Positions 24,901 to 35,400 of a stretch of DNA of 64,000 nt are shown here, one piece after another. The position numbers and the translations under genes are program-made. The stretch is taken from the NCBI GenBank assembly GCA_018806985.1, contig JADANN010000335.1:744001-808000 (forward strand). Direction: 5' to 3'. Below the pieces are notes generated by a model. It was given only the letters and a program-made list of their open reading frames with translations, did no database searches and was not told the origin of the DNA. The DNA comes from Angiostrongylus vasorum (Eukaryota > Nematoda > Chromadorea > Rhabditida > Metastrongylidae). Numbering within the stretch: the stretch's first letter is position 1; each line of letters opens with the position of its first letter.

Positions 24901-25519
24901 ACGTCGAGAGCTCTATCTTTTTTTCGCCTTATGCTGGAGTTGCAGTCTAAATACCAATATCTTGACCTTTATTTTCTGCACATAATACCTTGCCATGGAA
25001 ATGGAATGGACAGCAAATAAAGATTTAAGCACCTGCTACTACCATAAAGTTCGAGGTTATCTGCAATACCGCACGATTGGTCACTCCTATATCTCAATAA
25101 TGTAGCATTTCTCTGCTAAAGCGTATTTAAAATCTCTAGATAGTTCTAATTTGGTGTTTTTTCTAATAATCCCAATTTTAGCGCTGACCCTGATTCTTCT
25201 TATCCTCGTTTGTATCTTCCTATTAACAACAATCGGAGCAGTAATCTTCGAGTTCTAATTTGGTGTTTTTTCTAATAATCCCAATTTTAGCGCTGACCCT
25301 GATTCTTCTTATCCTCGTTTGTATCTTCCTATTAACAACAATCGGAGCAGTAATCTTCGCATTCGTCCGAACGCGACGAACTCGGACGGGGACGTAGGTC
25401 AATTCAACGATGATAACCATTCAAGAAATCGTAATCCACCTATTTTGCATCTCATCTATTCCGCTTTTGATTTTTCATATTACAGATATCAGCTTTACAA
25501 TGTGCCCAATGGAATGTAA
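9986..25519 (+). CDS. EGF-SEA-EGF single-pass membrane protein, mucin-like (spliced, 5' end missing)
   Basis: Fourteen exons join with consistent phase: 9,986-10,024; 11,694-11,780; 12,562-12,684; 12,971-13,087; 14,179-14,319; 15,891-16,003; 17,710-17,847; 18,210-18,299; 20,212-20,269; 20,820-20,915; 21,848-21,907; 22,286-22,345; 25,291-25,393; 25,486-25,519. They give 418 residues and a TAA. Order: Ser/Thr linker (1-20), Cys-rich modules (about 24-82), a classic EGF (83-121, CENGGECIP), an EGF-like module (122-168, YTCECPKGFFYN), a SEA domain (about 169-260), EGF (283-333), calcium-type EGF (334-373, DINECEQNPC), a hydrophobic helix (about 375-398) and a basic 20-residue tail. The SEA domain contains NFTEGSLVAHL; G-S at this place is where many SEA domains self-cleave. 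The order resembles vertebrate membrane mucins (EGF-SEA-EGF-TM) and, loosely, nematode MUP-4/MUA-3; the short tail argues against the latter. The start codon and signal peptide were not found. Confidence 0.85.
10255..10515. repeat. Long palindrome splitting a SINE A copy
   Basis: The left arm (about 10,258-10,382) and right arm (about 10,388-10,513) are near-perfect inverted copies. Both hold TTCATTCTTTGTCCTTATTG (or its complement) and GTAAGTACCCAGTAAGGGTG, with a centre of only a few bases. The arms include the family A tRNA-like head plus its 5' flank, and the rest of that SINE (plus strand) continues at about 10,520-10,745. Confidence 0.85.
10520..10745 (+). repeat. SINE family A body, separated from its head
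   Basis: Starts within GCGCCCATGGCCCACCAAGC, includes GGTACCAGACCTGAACTGTC (a small insertion relative to the family) and ends GATTGATCAGCGCCGAGAAC. The head lies left of the inverted duplication. Confidence 0.75.
10870..11520. repeat. SINE family B inverted pair
   Basis: A minus copy (about 10,870-11,185) and a plus copy (about 11,230-11,520) flank a short duplicated tail containing GTAGGCAGTAAATAA twice. Same arrangement as the dimer at 472-1,143. It lies in an intron of the EGF-SEA gene. Confidence 0.75.
12195..12226 (+). repeat. TTAC tetranucleotide microsatellite
   Basis: Imperfect run of about seven TTAC units, intronic. Confidence 0.7.
13440..13535 (-). repeat. Penelope-like element tail fragment
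   Basis: The minus strand reads CCGCTGAAACACTAGCC and then TTCTGAATAAATACTTC, followed by the TAACCTCGTATC block shared with 16,700 and 62,460. Degenerate. Confidence 0.45.
13590..13790 (-). repeat. SINE family C copy
   Basis: In reverse it shows GAGCAAAACTCGGAACCTCA, GGGCTTCGAACCTGTGG (box B in reverse) and the CACCACCACCAACCGAGG head. Confidence 0.6.
14366..14406 (+). repeat. TA-rich microsatellite
   Basis: Alternating TA/TATATG run in the intron after the exon ending at 14,319. Confidence 0.8.
14410..14580 (+). repeat. SINE family A head with diverged body
   Basis: GGCGCGTGTGGCGCATCAGC matches the family head. The body is too diverged to align except TATCGGTAGACC near the end. Confidence 0.4.
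14905..15000 (+). repeat. SINE family A fragment with internal deletion
   Basis: GGAATCGATCCCATGGCCCA and CTTCCATCCTTCCGGGGTC run straight into the family end AACTCCGAGAGC, so the middle is missing. Confidence 0.6.
15570..15840 (-). repeat. SINE family A copy
   Basis: Begins with GCGTTGATCAATCCCAGAAG in reverse sense and ends near CACCACTGTGCTG. It ends about 50 bp before the first SEA exon (15,891). Confidence 0.7.
16425..16610 (-). repeat. SINE family C copy, degenerate
   Basis: Shares CATCATAGGAATGCTGAGGC with the copy at 13,590; the rest is poorly kept. Confidence 0.35.
16640..16790 (-). repeat. Penelope-like element tail
   Basis: The plus strand reads CCGACTTTTCTTTAACCTCG, then ATACGAGGTTGATGAAAATA and GGGCTAACACTTCAGCG. 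The same blocks, in the same order, occur around 34,215-34,345 and, with an inverted partner, around 62,450-62,710. Confidence 0.6.
17190..17410 (+). repeat. SINE family B copy
   Basis: Shows AGCTGAGAGACAGGCGAAAC, GGTGGTGAACGCGTTAGCCC, GCGTTCGTTCCCCACC and the 3' text ATACCCTGCATTGAAAAA. Intronic. Confidence 0.75.
17885..18165 (+). repeat. SINE family A copy, diverged
   Basis: The head GTGGCGTTGTGACTAGAGG and body TTCACCAAGCCTTCCATCCC are recognisable; it ends in GGTCAACACCGAAGGCC. It sits between the two downstream SEA-region exons. Confidence 0.6.
18505..18755 (-). repeat. SINE family A copy, left half of an inverted pair
   Basis: Begins CTCTCGACGTTGATCAACCC. It faces the plus copy at 18,800, head to head about 50 bp apart. 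Confidence 0.75.
18800..19075 (+). repeat. SINE family A copy, right half of an inverted pair
   Basis: A well-kept copy: GGCGCGTGTGGCGCAGTGCT head, GTACCAGACTTGTCTGGGAG body, GCCGAGAGCTTTATCC end. Confidence 0.8.
19240..19560 (+). repeat. SINE family D-like copy
   Basis: Head GGGTAGCGCAGTGGTTAGTG. The far end holds GTGGATGATGGATGTGAGGA and GGATCCACACAGT, matching the reversed ends of other family D copies. Confidence 0.55.
19720..19995 (-). repeat. SINE family A copy
   Basis: Begins CTCTCAGCATTGATCAATCC and ends with the reversed head GCACTGCGCCACATGCGCC. Confidence 0.75.
21130..21750. repeat. SINE family D material, two pieces
   Basis: The left part (minus) has GTGCGGATTCCCGCACTTC. The right part (plus) has GTGGTTGATGGATGCGAGGA and GTGCTGGGATCTGCAC. 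The ends look like an inverted pair with a degenerate centre. Confidence 0.45.
23060..23440 (-). repeat. SINE family D copy
   Basis: Contains CCCAATTGGATTGCAGAGAG, CAAGCCCGGTACCAATTTCC, and the reversed head CATCACTACCACTGTGC. Lies in the 2.9-kb intron before the transmembrane exon. Confidence 0.7.
23450..23605 (-). repeat. SINE family B copy, partial
   Basis: GATATTTGCAAAACTCCGGA, GTGTCTGCGGTGGAGAACG and CGTTCACCACCACACCATG. It directly abuts the family D copy. Confidence 0.75.
23925..24330. repeat. SINE family B inverted pair
   Basis: The left part (minus) has CCCAGTTAAGCTGAGGCTGT. The right part (plus) has GCGTGGTGGTGAACGAGTTG, a box-B-like GTTCGATCCCCACC, then CACCATTGCATTTGTATTTC. Confidence 0.6.
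24445..24650 (-). repeat. SINE family C copy
   Basis: GATATAAGCAAACTCGTAACG, then CATTCGAACCCGCG (box B in reverse), then CACAACAACCGAGTCC. Confidence 0.55.
24655..24915 (+). repeat. SINE family A copy
   Basis: GGCGTCTGTAGCGCAGTGGT head, GGTACCAGACTTGTCTGGGC body, ATTGATCAACGTCGAGAGC end. Confidence 0.75.
25142..25359 (+). repeat. Exact 109-bp tandem duplication covering an acceptor and the transmembrane exon
   Basis: 25,142-25,250 and 25,251-25,359 are identical. Each unit holds intron end, acceptor (CCCAATTTTAG) and most of the exon coding LTLILLILVCIFLLTT. Only the second copy continues into the tail-coding part with a usable donor (25,393/25,394); the first runs into a stop soon after its end. 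Confidence 0.95.
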
Positions 25520-27430
25520 GTTGAATGGTCGGTAGTTCATAGCTAACCTCGCTCGGATTATCAGTTTATTTCCTTAGTTCTTTCCCACACCATGCATGAC
25601 TTGATATGATGCACCCAGCAGTACGGTTCATACTGGGAGCCTCACTGCTCACCAAACCTGACCTAATCACTTGGGAATACTTTCGGTCTCTATATGTTGC
25701 TACTCGACATGAGCTCAACACTTCGTGTTCAAAAGTATTCAGTTTCGGTTGAACTTGTAGGTCGACTATAGCTCGAAGCTACTGTTGTCCTTAGGAAGGT
25801 TTTCAATCTTCTACACTCACCAAAGGTCTCACACATCAACTTTCTGTGAAAACTTCATTTCCTTCGTGAGTGTAACAGATTTCCCAGTGCATTCAGCATA
25901 CCAATACCATACTCATTTTCCATTAAGCTTTCTAATTCAATTTCAAAATTGAATTTCAAAGTTTCACCATTGCGAAAATACTGGTAAAGGTGGGAATAGA
26001 ATGGAAATCCTACTGCTTGTCACTGGTCAACGAGTCCATGTAGATCTTAATGTTCACGTTTGATTGAAGCAACTGAAAAGACCGCTTAATAGTAAACATG
26101 TTGTAGAACATGGAAACTCGGACCACCAACAAGTATCTATCCAAAACATTCCAGAATGGGTTGAATATTTACCAGAACTTCACCTTCTAGTCGAAATCTA
26201 ATCATCAATACTTACAAAAGAACCCTTTCAGGTCGTCTATAAGAACGATTGAATCCTCATGGACTTGACACGGTTCCATGTGAATGTGGTCTAGACTCTA
26301 GTCATTATAGAGTAAATTCATCTCATTTTAGTTTATTTAAGTTCACATAACTTAAGTCTCACTAAATAATCGTATAGGCATTGTCAATTGTCAAATGCTC
26401 ATAACTACACTATTTATTCTTCATTGAATTGTTCAAAATTCCTTTACACTATGTTCTTTCTCAGATGCATATCAAGTTTCTTGTGTATTCCTATGCATTT
26501 TGTAGGTAACCAGATATAAATATTTTTATCCTTTCAAATATTAGGACGGGCTCATAAAATCTAAACAGAACTGTTTTACATAGAAAAAAGATGAAGTACA
26601 CCATAAATAAATAAGTAAACCCTCCCGCTAGAATGCACCAATAAGGTTGTCAAAAGGTCAACATGAACTATTCAAATGTGTAGTGACATGTACTAAAACA
26701 GTAGTTGAAACTCAACAACTTGTGTGGTTTTCCGCAAGAACTGAGACGTACCAACCATGCAAAATATTACCCTCGAGTTAAAAGCACTTTCAACGAGCTA
26801 TAGTGCAAAATAGTTGAACCAAAAACCCATGTCAGTGTGTATAGAATAGAAGCAAATCCGATGGCCTATGCAAGCGAGACACTTCCGATTTCTGTGCTAT
26901 TTCTCTACGGTATCCCATATTTGTCCAATAAACCATTGCTGCATAAGATTTTACAGTGTAAGCAACAATGATCGTTTAAAGAATTTTTAAAATTCTACTA
27001 TTAACTATTCTATATGGACGATTTGATAAGATTTCTGTCTTTATCAGATAGAAGTATAACACGTTGGCTGAACGTCTAACAACACCAACCCTCTCCATTG
27101 AGATCGTTTGCCTCGCTTGCCTTCAGTACTAGTCGTTCCTGTTCCTGAAAACTGTGAGGTATTTTTAAAGATAAATACACCACAACGCCTAATTTTGCGT
27201 GGAGACATGTCCCCGACAATGCGCAACTTTTTGTCGTGCGCATTGTGGTTCACATATGATTCATTTTATCTGTTATTTCTTTCGCCACGGTTTTTTTAAA
27301 TCATATTTTTGCATTCAGTCGATACCTTCCTTAAGATAGATGTTTTACTCAGGGCGATCCCAGAAAGTCTACATTGTAATTTTTATCATCATTATTACGT
27401 CATTATTGCTTTACCCGAAATCAAATGTAT
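25520..27430. other. Intergenic, no gene recognised
   Basis: AT-rich sequence with short open frames only. 27,044-27,299 has overlapping frames on both strands without a recognisable domain or splice partners. No SINE family A-D was seen between 25,520 and 27,430. Confidence 0.5.
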
Positions 27431-27434
27431 AACA

Positions 27435-27790
27435 CTATGCAGATCACTTCACTGCATATCTTGTATTCGATTCGTCTGCTCGGCCGGTCCCCATTCATGA
27501 AGGTTTTCGAACTTTCTACGCGTGGGTTCCCGTTGCTCTTTGAGGATTTTCGTCCTCGTTATTAATGTCGTTGAATACTGGTCGAGTCGACTTTCTCTGG
27601 AATTTAGAGATAGCCGAGCTAGAACGCTCCCAGTTGGATTGGAAAACGTGGACCGTTCATGCAAATGTGGCAGCAATTTCCTGACCACGGAGGGATGAGG
27701 AGTTTGGCTGGTCCGCAGCCGCGTTAAACCAGGTCCTGAGTAGATTGGGTCCTCCACATAATAAATGAGACCATTACCGTAGAGTCATTT
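27435..27790 (-). repeat. SINE family D copy
   Basis: CTCCCAGTTGGATTGGAAAA and GGCAGCAATTTCCTGACCAC with the family order; the reversed tRNA-like head is worn. Confidence 0.6.
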
Positions 27791-27799
27791 GCACTACAG

Positions 27800-29650
27800 A
27801 CGTGATTAATACAAAGAAGATATTTGACATCTTAAATATTAAAAATTGGTATCTATTCGTCCTTCTAGCATTTCTTTTGATCAGCATTACGCCATTTTTA
27901 TACTGCTGAGCCTTCAACTGTCCTCTCTCTAGCTTCTATTTGATGATGTAATTTGTGAGTCCCTTCCCATCATCATGTGCCCATCAAATAGGTCATTCTC
28001 TAGGAGAACCTCTCACTCAACGAATCTGCAGGAATCCTTTACGGAATGCACTACTACTTTCAACTTGTATACGTCTCAAATGCACAAGTTGAATTACCGC
28101 TTATCTATTTTCCCTCTTTTTTTAGGAAGTATTGGATGAATGCGAATCTCCTTCTAAGCATCAGAAAGGTCTGGTCAATACAGATAATCTCACTAGAGTG
28201 CAGATCCTACTAAAATTTTTATACGACATTTTCAATAAATGGATTAATCTCGTAATGCATGTCTTTTGCATAGTGAATTCAGAAGGAGGTGGGCCAATAG
28301 CGTTAAAATCTGCCTGTTGTCACTGCTTCCAAGCCATTGGGATACGGTCCAAAAAGAAAACAGAAGCGCTAATAATACATCAGCCATAGCAGTCTGATAA
28401 TTTACACTTGAAGGCAGAAATCAATAAATAGTCTCACTTCCCCATCAGTGTGGTCCAACGACAGCTGCTTTACTATATCTATTTATCTCTCTTACATCCA
28501 TATCTCAAATATCAACCATAAATAATCCTTCATTTATTCGCGACGATGCGTAACGATTTCAGTGTGCAGATGAAGGCTAGACGTCAAGCAGAGTACATCT
28601 TCTTCTCTGGCTGCTTCTTCTGCCGCATAGCTTTTCAGTCATCATTTCTTTGTGCTATGTTCTGTTCTGTTACAAATGTTCTGCCAGTGTAGGTCAAGAA
28701 AACCTATTTTACAGTTCTTAAAAACTGCTTTCCAACATTTTAAAAGACCATTAAGGTGATTCTGGTGCACAAATACAAAGATATGACTTTCACGGCGAAT
28801 CCTTGTCCTCCGCAACAAGAGAATAACACTGTTATTATTTTTGAGAACGCCCTTCGACTGAGATGGCTACTTGATGCCTCTTTTTTAGATGGGGTGGAGG
28901 TAGGACATCACTACAGTGCACGTTCATTTCAGTATGCACAGTGTCGTCGCTAACGAGCCAAAAATTTGTTGGTTTTGTTCATCTATGAAGAAGCAGTTGA
29001 CGATGCGCCATCCAGTTTGACCACTCACCAATGGCTCCATTATCTAACACCTTCACTCTCAACTCCAGTCCCTTGCTTCGGACTGTTCAAGCAACAACAC
29101 AAGGAATTCCTCATTCTCCTCAGCGTCTTCAGAATATTCTTGCTCGCTCTCAATAGAGAAGTCGATTGAAAAAAAATTCACATTTTCACCGCCTACATCA
29201 CCAAACCTATCAAATTTAATAAATATTCCCTTTTCTAAATGGTATAACGATTAACAGCTGTCGTCGAATGGACCTGTGTAAAGAAAAAGACTTCTAAAAA
29301 ATGTCTCAATATGCGTCCACATGTTGAAAACCACTGATGTTCCTCACATATTTCATGCCATTCAGACGTGAGACAAAGTGGCACGTCCCCAATTGGAGGA
29401 CAGGGAATTATTTGGAGACAAAGTGCGACCTTATGTTTCTCTGAGACGCAAGTAGATCCAGGGTGGAATCGCTGTTTTTGCTGCGCCGATTTGGCACATA
29501 CCTTCTGTATTTAGGAAGACATATTGACGCATGCGTGCGTGGATGTGTTCTAGTTTATGTGGATTGTATTCTACGAGTCAATTCGGCCAAAATTTAGCAA
29601 TCAGATGACAGGGAAGTATATGGGACGCGCTTAGGAGTTGCCTCAAAAAA
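27800..29650. other. Intergenic, no confirmed gene
   Basis: Plus frames at 28,132-28,389, 28,756-28,953 and 28,966-29,169 show no known domain. A minus-strand acidic frame at 29,059-29,234 is listed separately. Confidence 0.4.
29059..29234 (-). CDS. Possible acidic terminal exon
   Basis: After a CCATTTAG acceptor the minus strand stays open for about 58 codons to a TGA. It reads IFIKFDRFGDVGGENVN and then EYSEDAEENEEFL. Acidic, no known domain. It is downstream of the rab-33 exons but has no C-terminal cysteines, so it is not the missing prenylated end of that gene. It may be chance. Confidence 0.25.
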
Positions 29651-29679
29651 ACGTTTTCATCTACTCTGGATATGACTGG

Positions 29680-31418
29680 GATGCTACCCGTGAGTATATC
29701 CAACCCCACACTCAGAGGTCAGCAAGCTACACACGGGTATCAAGGGCTAAACAGTAAAATAAACGGCTCATTTCCTGACCCCGAAAGAGCCGTCGATACA
29801 CCAGCGTTGGGTAGGACGAGTAAGGAAAGGCTGCTAAAATCTCAGGGCCATTCTAGGTTGCTTAAATCGCAAAGGACTAAGGAGACGACCTGTACTTACA
29901 GTGCACGCCCACTTGCATACGAGTTTCCAACAATGGATTTGATCAAGCATGCAAGAAGATACGACGTCATCGTACCGCCCTAGGCGAGAAGACGTCACCC
30001 ATTCAACGCCGGCTTCGACACCGGAGAAAAACTCTTCCCCGGACCATGCGACAATAAAGGGGTCGGCGGCGTTCGCGTTCTCGTCAACACAAGTGTGGCC
30101 ATGAACATCGATCTATTCGAACAACTAACAACCCAAATCAGACGTTCACGATTGAAGAGATGTGGATCAACACCGGTTTCACTCTTCGTCGTCTGCGCAC
30201 CGACAACAATCTATGACAAAGATGAAGCCGAAGCAAAAACGTTCTGCATGGATTCGAGGAAGTTCTACAGAGAAGACTACACATTCTTCAAGGTCATCAT
30301 CGGAGATTGCAACGCTAGGATTGGACCAAGAAAAACGTCTTAAGAGCACTACATCGGGATCCACGGATTGGAATGGAACGAGCATGGTGAACGGCTCTCT
30401 GAGGTCATCACAACAACCGAGATCATTCATGGTAACTCACAATTCCGGAAACTCCACTCTCAACGCTGGCTATGTGAGTCGCTCAACGGAGAGTGCCATA
30501 ACGAAATGGACCACATCATAGTAAATACAATGTTTTACCCAAGTAATGTCAATACTGTCTCGAGATTTCAAATGGGACTAGACCATCGTCTCCTTCGCGT
30601 TAGATTTCATTTCTCGCGAAAGGGAGAAAAAAGCCACTAAATTCCAAAAACGGATTCCCAAAACCACCATAAACTGAAACTTCTCAAGACCACTAGTCAT
30701 CTCTTGGGAAGATTATTGGCCATTTTTGATAACTTCGACGTGTAATACGACGGTCTTACTCAACATTGCCAAGTTAGCACTACGGAAGGTGCGAGTTAGA
30801 AAGTCACCAAGAGATATCTGCCTCCAGAAACACTAGAGCTGATATGGCAGCGTGAAACCGAAGGAGCCACAGGAAACTGCCAACTCACGTTCGAACTTGC
30901 AAAACAATGCAGACACGCGATAAAAGAAGATCTTAAAGAGAGGAAAGTAGCTGTTATGGTCGAAGCTGCATAGGAAGTGCATTCGAAAAGCCGATCGAAA
31001 CTTCGTTTATTAAAAACCCATGACGAATGCACTCCGACTTCCAGATAGAATAGTTGTCGCTTCCAGAAAGGCAATGGAGAAAATCATCTGTGATTACTAC
31101 TTTGATCTCTTCAATAGCCACGTCACCCTGACCTTATATGAAGAAACAAACATGAACAGGACTGACAGAACACGGGACGAAGGAGAGCCATGTGAACAAA
31201 CAGGGTTTCGAAAAGGAATCCATGCGATGAACCACATCCACACCATAAAAAGACTCACTGAAGGAACGCAATGGTACAAGAGACCGCGTAGTCTCGTTTT
31301 CATCGATGTAAAGAAAACTTTTGACACAGCTAAGATAGAATCCGTCATTGAAGCCCTGGACAGGCAAGGCGCACAATGGTTTGGGACAACATGGGGATTA
31401 AAATCGATAATCGGCAAT

Positions 31419-31459
<41 letters not shown>

Positions 31460-32010
31460 ATCATTTTCGCCTTGTTGATGATATCGCCCTTACAACACAG
31501 AGATTAACAGGGAAGAACGAATGCTAGCCGACTTTGATAACCCTTGTGGAAATATTGATCTACACTAAATTCCACAAAAACGTTGGGAAATCAACATGGT
31601 GAACGACTTAGCTCCGGAGTTGAGCAGGGAGGAAGCGAGCGGAATAGGGAGCTTACAAGAGCATCGAGGATGTGAAGAGAACAAAGCACACCCAACTCTG
31701 TGGCCAACTTTTCGACTCCTGGTCGTTCTATATACCAACTGTCAAAGATAAGATGGACAAGAGACGTAATGCATACGAAAGGCAACAGATGGACCACAGC
31801 GTCTAGTGACTGGTCTCCTCGGGAAGTCAAATGTACTGCAGGAAGGCCATAGAAACCGATGTTCACAGTCCTTCATTAAAAGCGAGCAGAACTAACCCGG
31901 GTACTCCTGCACGCGACAGGAAAAAATGGAAGATTTTCTAGAGCCGGCTCCAGTCATCCGATAATCAACGGGACGGCAGGTAATAAAGGTGATATTGAAA
32001 AACGATGAGC
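29680..32010 (+). mobile_element. RTE-type retrotransposon relic (endonuclease and reverse transcriptase)
   Basis: The endonuclease part is visible in pieces: GVRVLVNTSVAMNIDLF (about 30,080-30,120), YREDYTFFKVIIGDCNARIG (about 30,270-30,325, where the usual D-F-N-A of the family is D-C-N-A) and HNEMDHIIVNTMF (about 30,500-30,535) with GLDHRLLRVRF. The reverse transcriptase continues with GEPCEQTGFRKGI and FIDVKKTFDTAKIESVIEAL (about 31,150-31,360). A TA microsatellite and a deletion remove the following part. The 3' section resembles the end of the copy at 1-2,100. Many stops and frameshifts; not active. Confidence 0.85.
31418..31457 (+). repeat. (TA)n microsatellite inside the RTE copy
   Basis: About 18 pure TA units sit where reverse-transcriptase coding sequence is missing. 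Confidence 0.95.
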
Positions 32011-32446
32011 AAATGTCAGCAACAATGTATCTGAAAGGTTAAGAGTTTTCCCACTAAACGTTAGAGATCAATATGTTCCAAAAAGTACGGGAAAAACATG
32101 AAAGACCACAGCGGTTGCGTGAAAAATAGGAAAACAGAAATAGAGAATTACAGATCCAGAAATTGGGTTGCAGGGCGAAAACAAGCTTGATTTCGCAGTT
32201 GTAGAAAAGTGGAATTAGTCTCTTGGAGCAGTTAGCAAAAACTGGTGGGAAACATATTAGAACCCTAGAACTATTAAATCATGACAAACGCTCAACAAAA
32301 CTCTAAATGCTAGTTAAGAAAGATGGTTTGTGTGCCATGAAAGGAAAAAAAAAAGCAAGCATAGATAATGTAAGGAATACCACATGGGTAATGCAATAAG
32401 TAATATAGTATTAATAAAGGGCAAAGATATCATACTTAAAATATAC

Positions 32447-35400
32447 CTTCGCTTGCCGTTCCCCTTCACTTTGTACATGCATCGGCTTGCTCTGTTGCAG
32501 TTTATGAAGTAGAGTTAGAAAGATAGACTCTACATGGTCTGCTTCAGAATCCGCCTTTGCTGATGTCTCGAAAAGTGCCATATTATTACGATCAGCGAAA
32601 ATCTGAAATACGTTGCTAAGCAAGCAAAAACACTTATTTTATAGAAATTAAAAAACTGTGTGAAAAGACCCGTTAACGGGTGACTCCTAGTGGCACTAAA
32701 AGATAGAAAACTAGCTGACAGAAAGGCGAAACGAAAGGTCCTCATGGTGTGGTGGTGAACGCGTTAGCCCCCCAGAAAGGGTGCGTCGTTCCTCACCGCA
32801 CCAGCAATCCGGAATTTTGCAAATATCTCAGCATCATTACGGCTGTATGAAAAGAATATGAAAAAATATGTTCTCTACTCCTACTACTTCACAATAACAG
32901 AACGGTTTTATCTCAATTTTTCATGACTAAATGGAATAATGAAATCCCTTTTTTTCTTCAAAAATACTTTGGAAAAGGACGAAATGGTCTTCACCTGTGC
33001 AGCATCCGTGTCAACATGCGCAGTGCTTGAAGATTTCAGATCGCATTTGTTTCCGATAAGAATTCGCGGCACATCCGAGTCTGCAGTCAATCCATTTTTC
33101 TCACATTCTGTAATCCAAGACCGAAGTGATGCGAACGACGATGGGCTAAACAGGCTGTATCTCTGTAGCAGATTACGTGGAGAATCCATCGCTTATGTTA
33201 TTCGTTACCAATATGACAGCGCTAACGTCGCAAACTATGAAGACCATAGAAATATTTCACATTTATGTCTCAATTCATCACTTTTTTAAGGAAACAACAC
33301 AAAAATCGGTCATACAAACAAAATCAAACGTGACGCTGTGGTTTTCCTACGTTAAAAATATCCAGTATCGCTTAACTATTGTCCTTTCATGAAGACTAAC
33401 TCTTACCATGTCACATCATAAACGAACACTACTGCATTGACATTGCGGTAGTAATGAGCCACAATTGAGTGCCTATACCGCTCCTGACCGGCAGTATCCC
33501 ATAGTTGCACCAAAAACATATTAATTTTAGTATTCAATAAATAAAATTGTACATCTATATAGCAATAATGCAAAACGCTCATGAAGATAAGAACTTAAAC
33601 GATGCTGAGATATTTGTAAAACTCCTGATCGCAGGTGTCTGCAATGGAGATCGAACACGCTATTACCCTTTCTAGGGAATAACGCGTTCACCACCATATC
33701 ATACAGGTCGTTCCTTTCGCCTACCTCTCAGCTAGTTTCCTATCTACCAGTGCCAGTTTTCTACCCATCAGTTATTGGGTTCAACACCTATTTGTGCTCC
33801 CCAGATCAATCCTGTTGGCAAGTGACTGCTGATGGCGCGTTAGCTACCGAAAAAATTAATAGCGTGTTCGATCCTCGCCGCAGACACCCACAATCCGGAG
33901 TTTTGCAAATCTCTCAGCATCGTTATGGTTGTACTTCACATAGTACCTTGCCGTGAAAAATTGTAGTAGGCAGCAAATAAAAAGTTGAAGTGATGAGAAC
34001 ACACTTTGAGTAATTCTCTCTCAATAACACAACTCCTTTCTCGAAAATCCACACCTATGGTAGCTTCGGTATTCTCAGGGAATCGACCGCAACAAAACCG
34101 GAAAGAAAGGCACGTCTTACCAACACCAGCATCACCAACGATGATTACCTAAAAGCTCTAACGATATTAGATCCACCATAAAAAACTAGACAAAACTTCT
34201 AGTAATAAATCCCACGACCGACTTTCTATTAACCTCGGCATTGATCAAGTAACTCTTCATGTTCTTGTTGAGCAAACGTGAGGTGTTATTTTTATTCTTT
34301 ATTCACGAATGAGCTGACGCTTCGGCGGTTTTCGCCTTCCTCAGAGCATAAAAAGGTCAAGTTGACAGCAATCTATTCTGCCAAACACCTCCATAATCAA
34401 ACAGAGAAAAATGCTAAACCAAGATTTCAATCAAACTGAACACAGAATAGCTTCTTTGCATACTCACCGCTTTCTATGAGGCTTCCACTGAGTATGTCGC
34501 GTGGAGACCAACCGCACAGAATTCACATGGAACCGTAATGTGCCCCTTCCATAAAAATAATAGGCTTATATACTGCCCAATATCACGCGTGATAATGAGG
34601 CATTCTTCCCTGCGGTTCATTTTCGGATTTCTGGAATTGATCCAGAACGCCTCGAGAGTTTTGCACGCTTGTGTTCGCGGCTCCCATGCGAGGATCGCGA
34701 TCTGTACTTCAAAGTCCTCCGCGTTATGTCTCTAGGTCCCTATGCGTGCCTAGTGGAGTATGTGGTTTACGTTTACCGACTAGGTGTTTTCTTTTATAAC
34801 AAAAAAGCACCTTGAAGATGCTTCACTTTATCGCCCATCATCTCAGGAGTTTAAAAAGTAAATACCGAAAATTGAACCACGAATAGGTCAAAATGGCAAG
34901 GGCTGCTGGTTTAAAACCATCAGTTATCTCTCTACTAAAAGTTGACTTCCCAACATGCCCCCATCTTATACTTGCTTAAAAAAGTAATAAGTTAGAGTCC
35001 AGCGATGATCTTGCGTCTACCGATTCATCATTGTTTAAGGTTAGACCAATCACTAGCTGTGTAGACGGGCCAACGGATAGGACAACATGGTTTTTAACCC
35101 TAATATTTAACCAGTTGTTGAAACACATTCAAGCCCATCTTACGAATACCCAGATGTTTCTGGATCGTCTACGTACAGCGCAGCCCAGCAGCGCGTACGT
35201 GATGGAGTCGTTCGACGTTAGCGCCCTGTATACAAACGTGTCGAATGACTCCGCAATGCAAGCCATATTCGAACTCCTTATACAACACGAAGGAGAAATA
35301 AACATGTATGGCTTCAAGATAGAGCAGTTGATGGCACTCTTAAAAAGAATGCTTGAGCTGCTCAATCTTCAGATGGTCCGGAAAGTATTACGATCAGGTA

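Noticed and set aside
32170..32240. Candidate last rab-33 exon (FLLTAPRD)
   Set aside because: No cysteines for prenylation and weak acceptor context.
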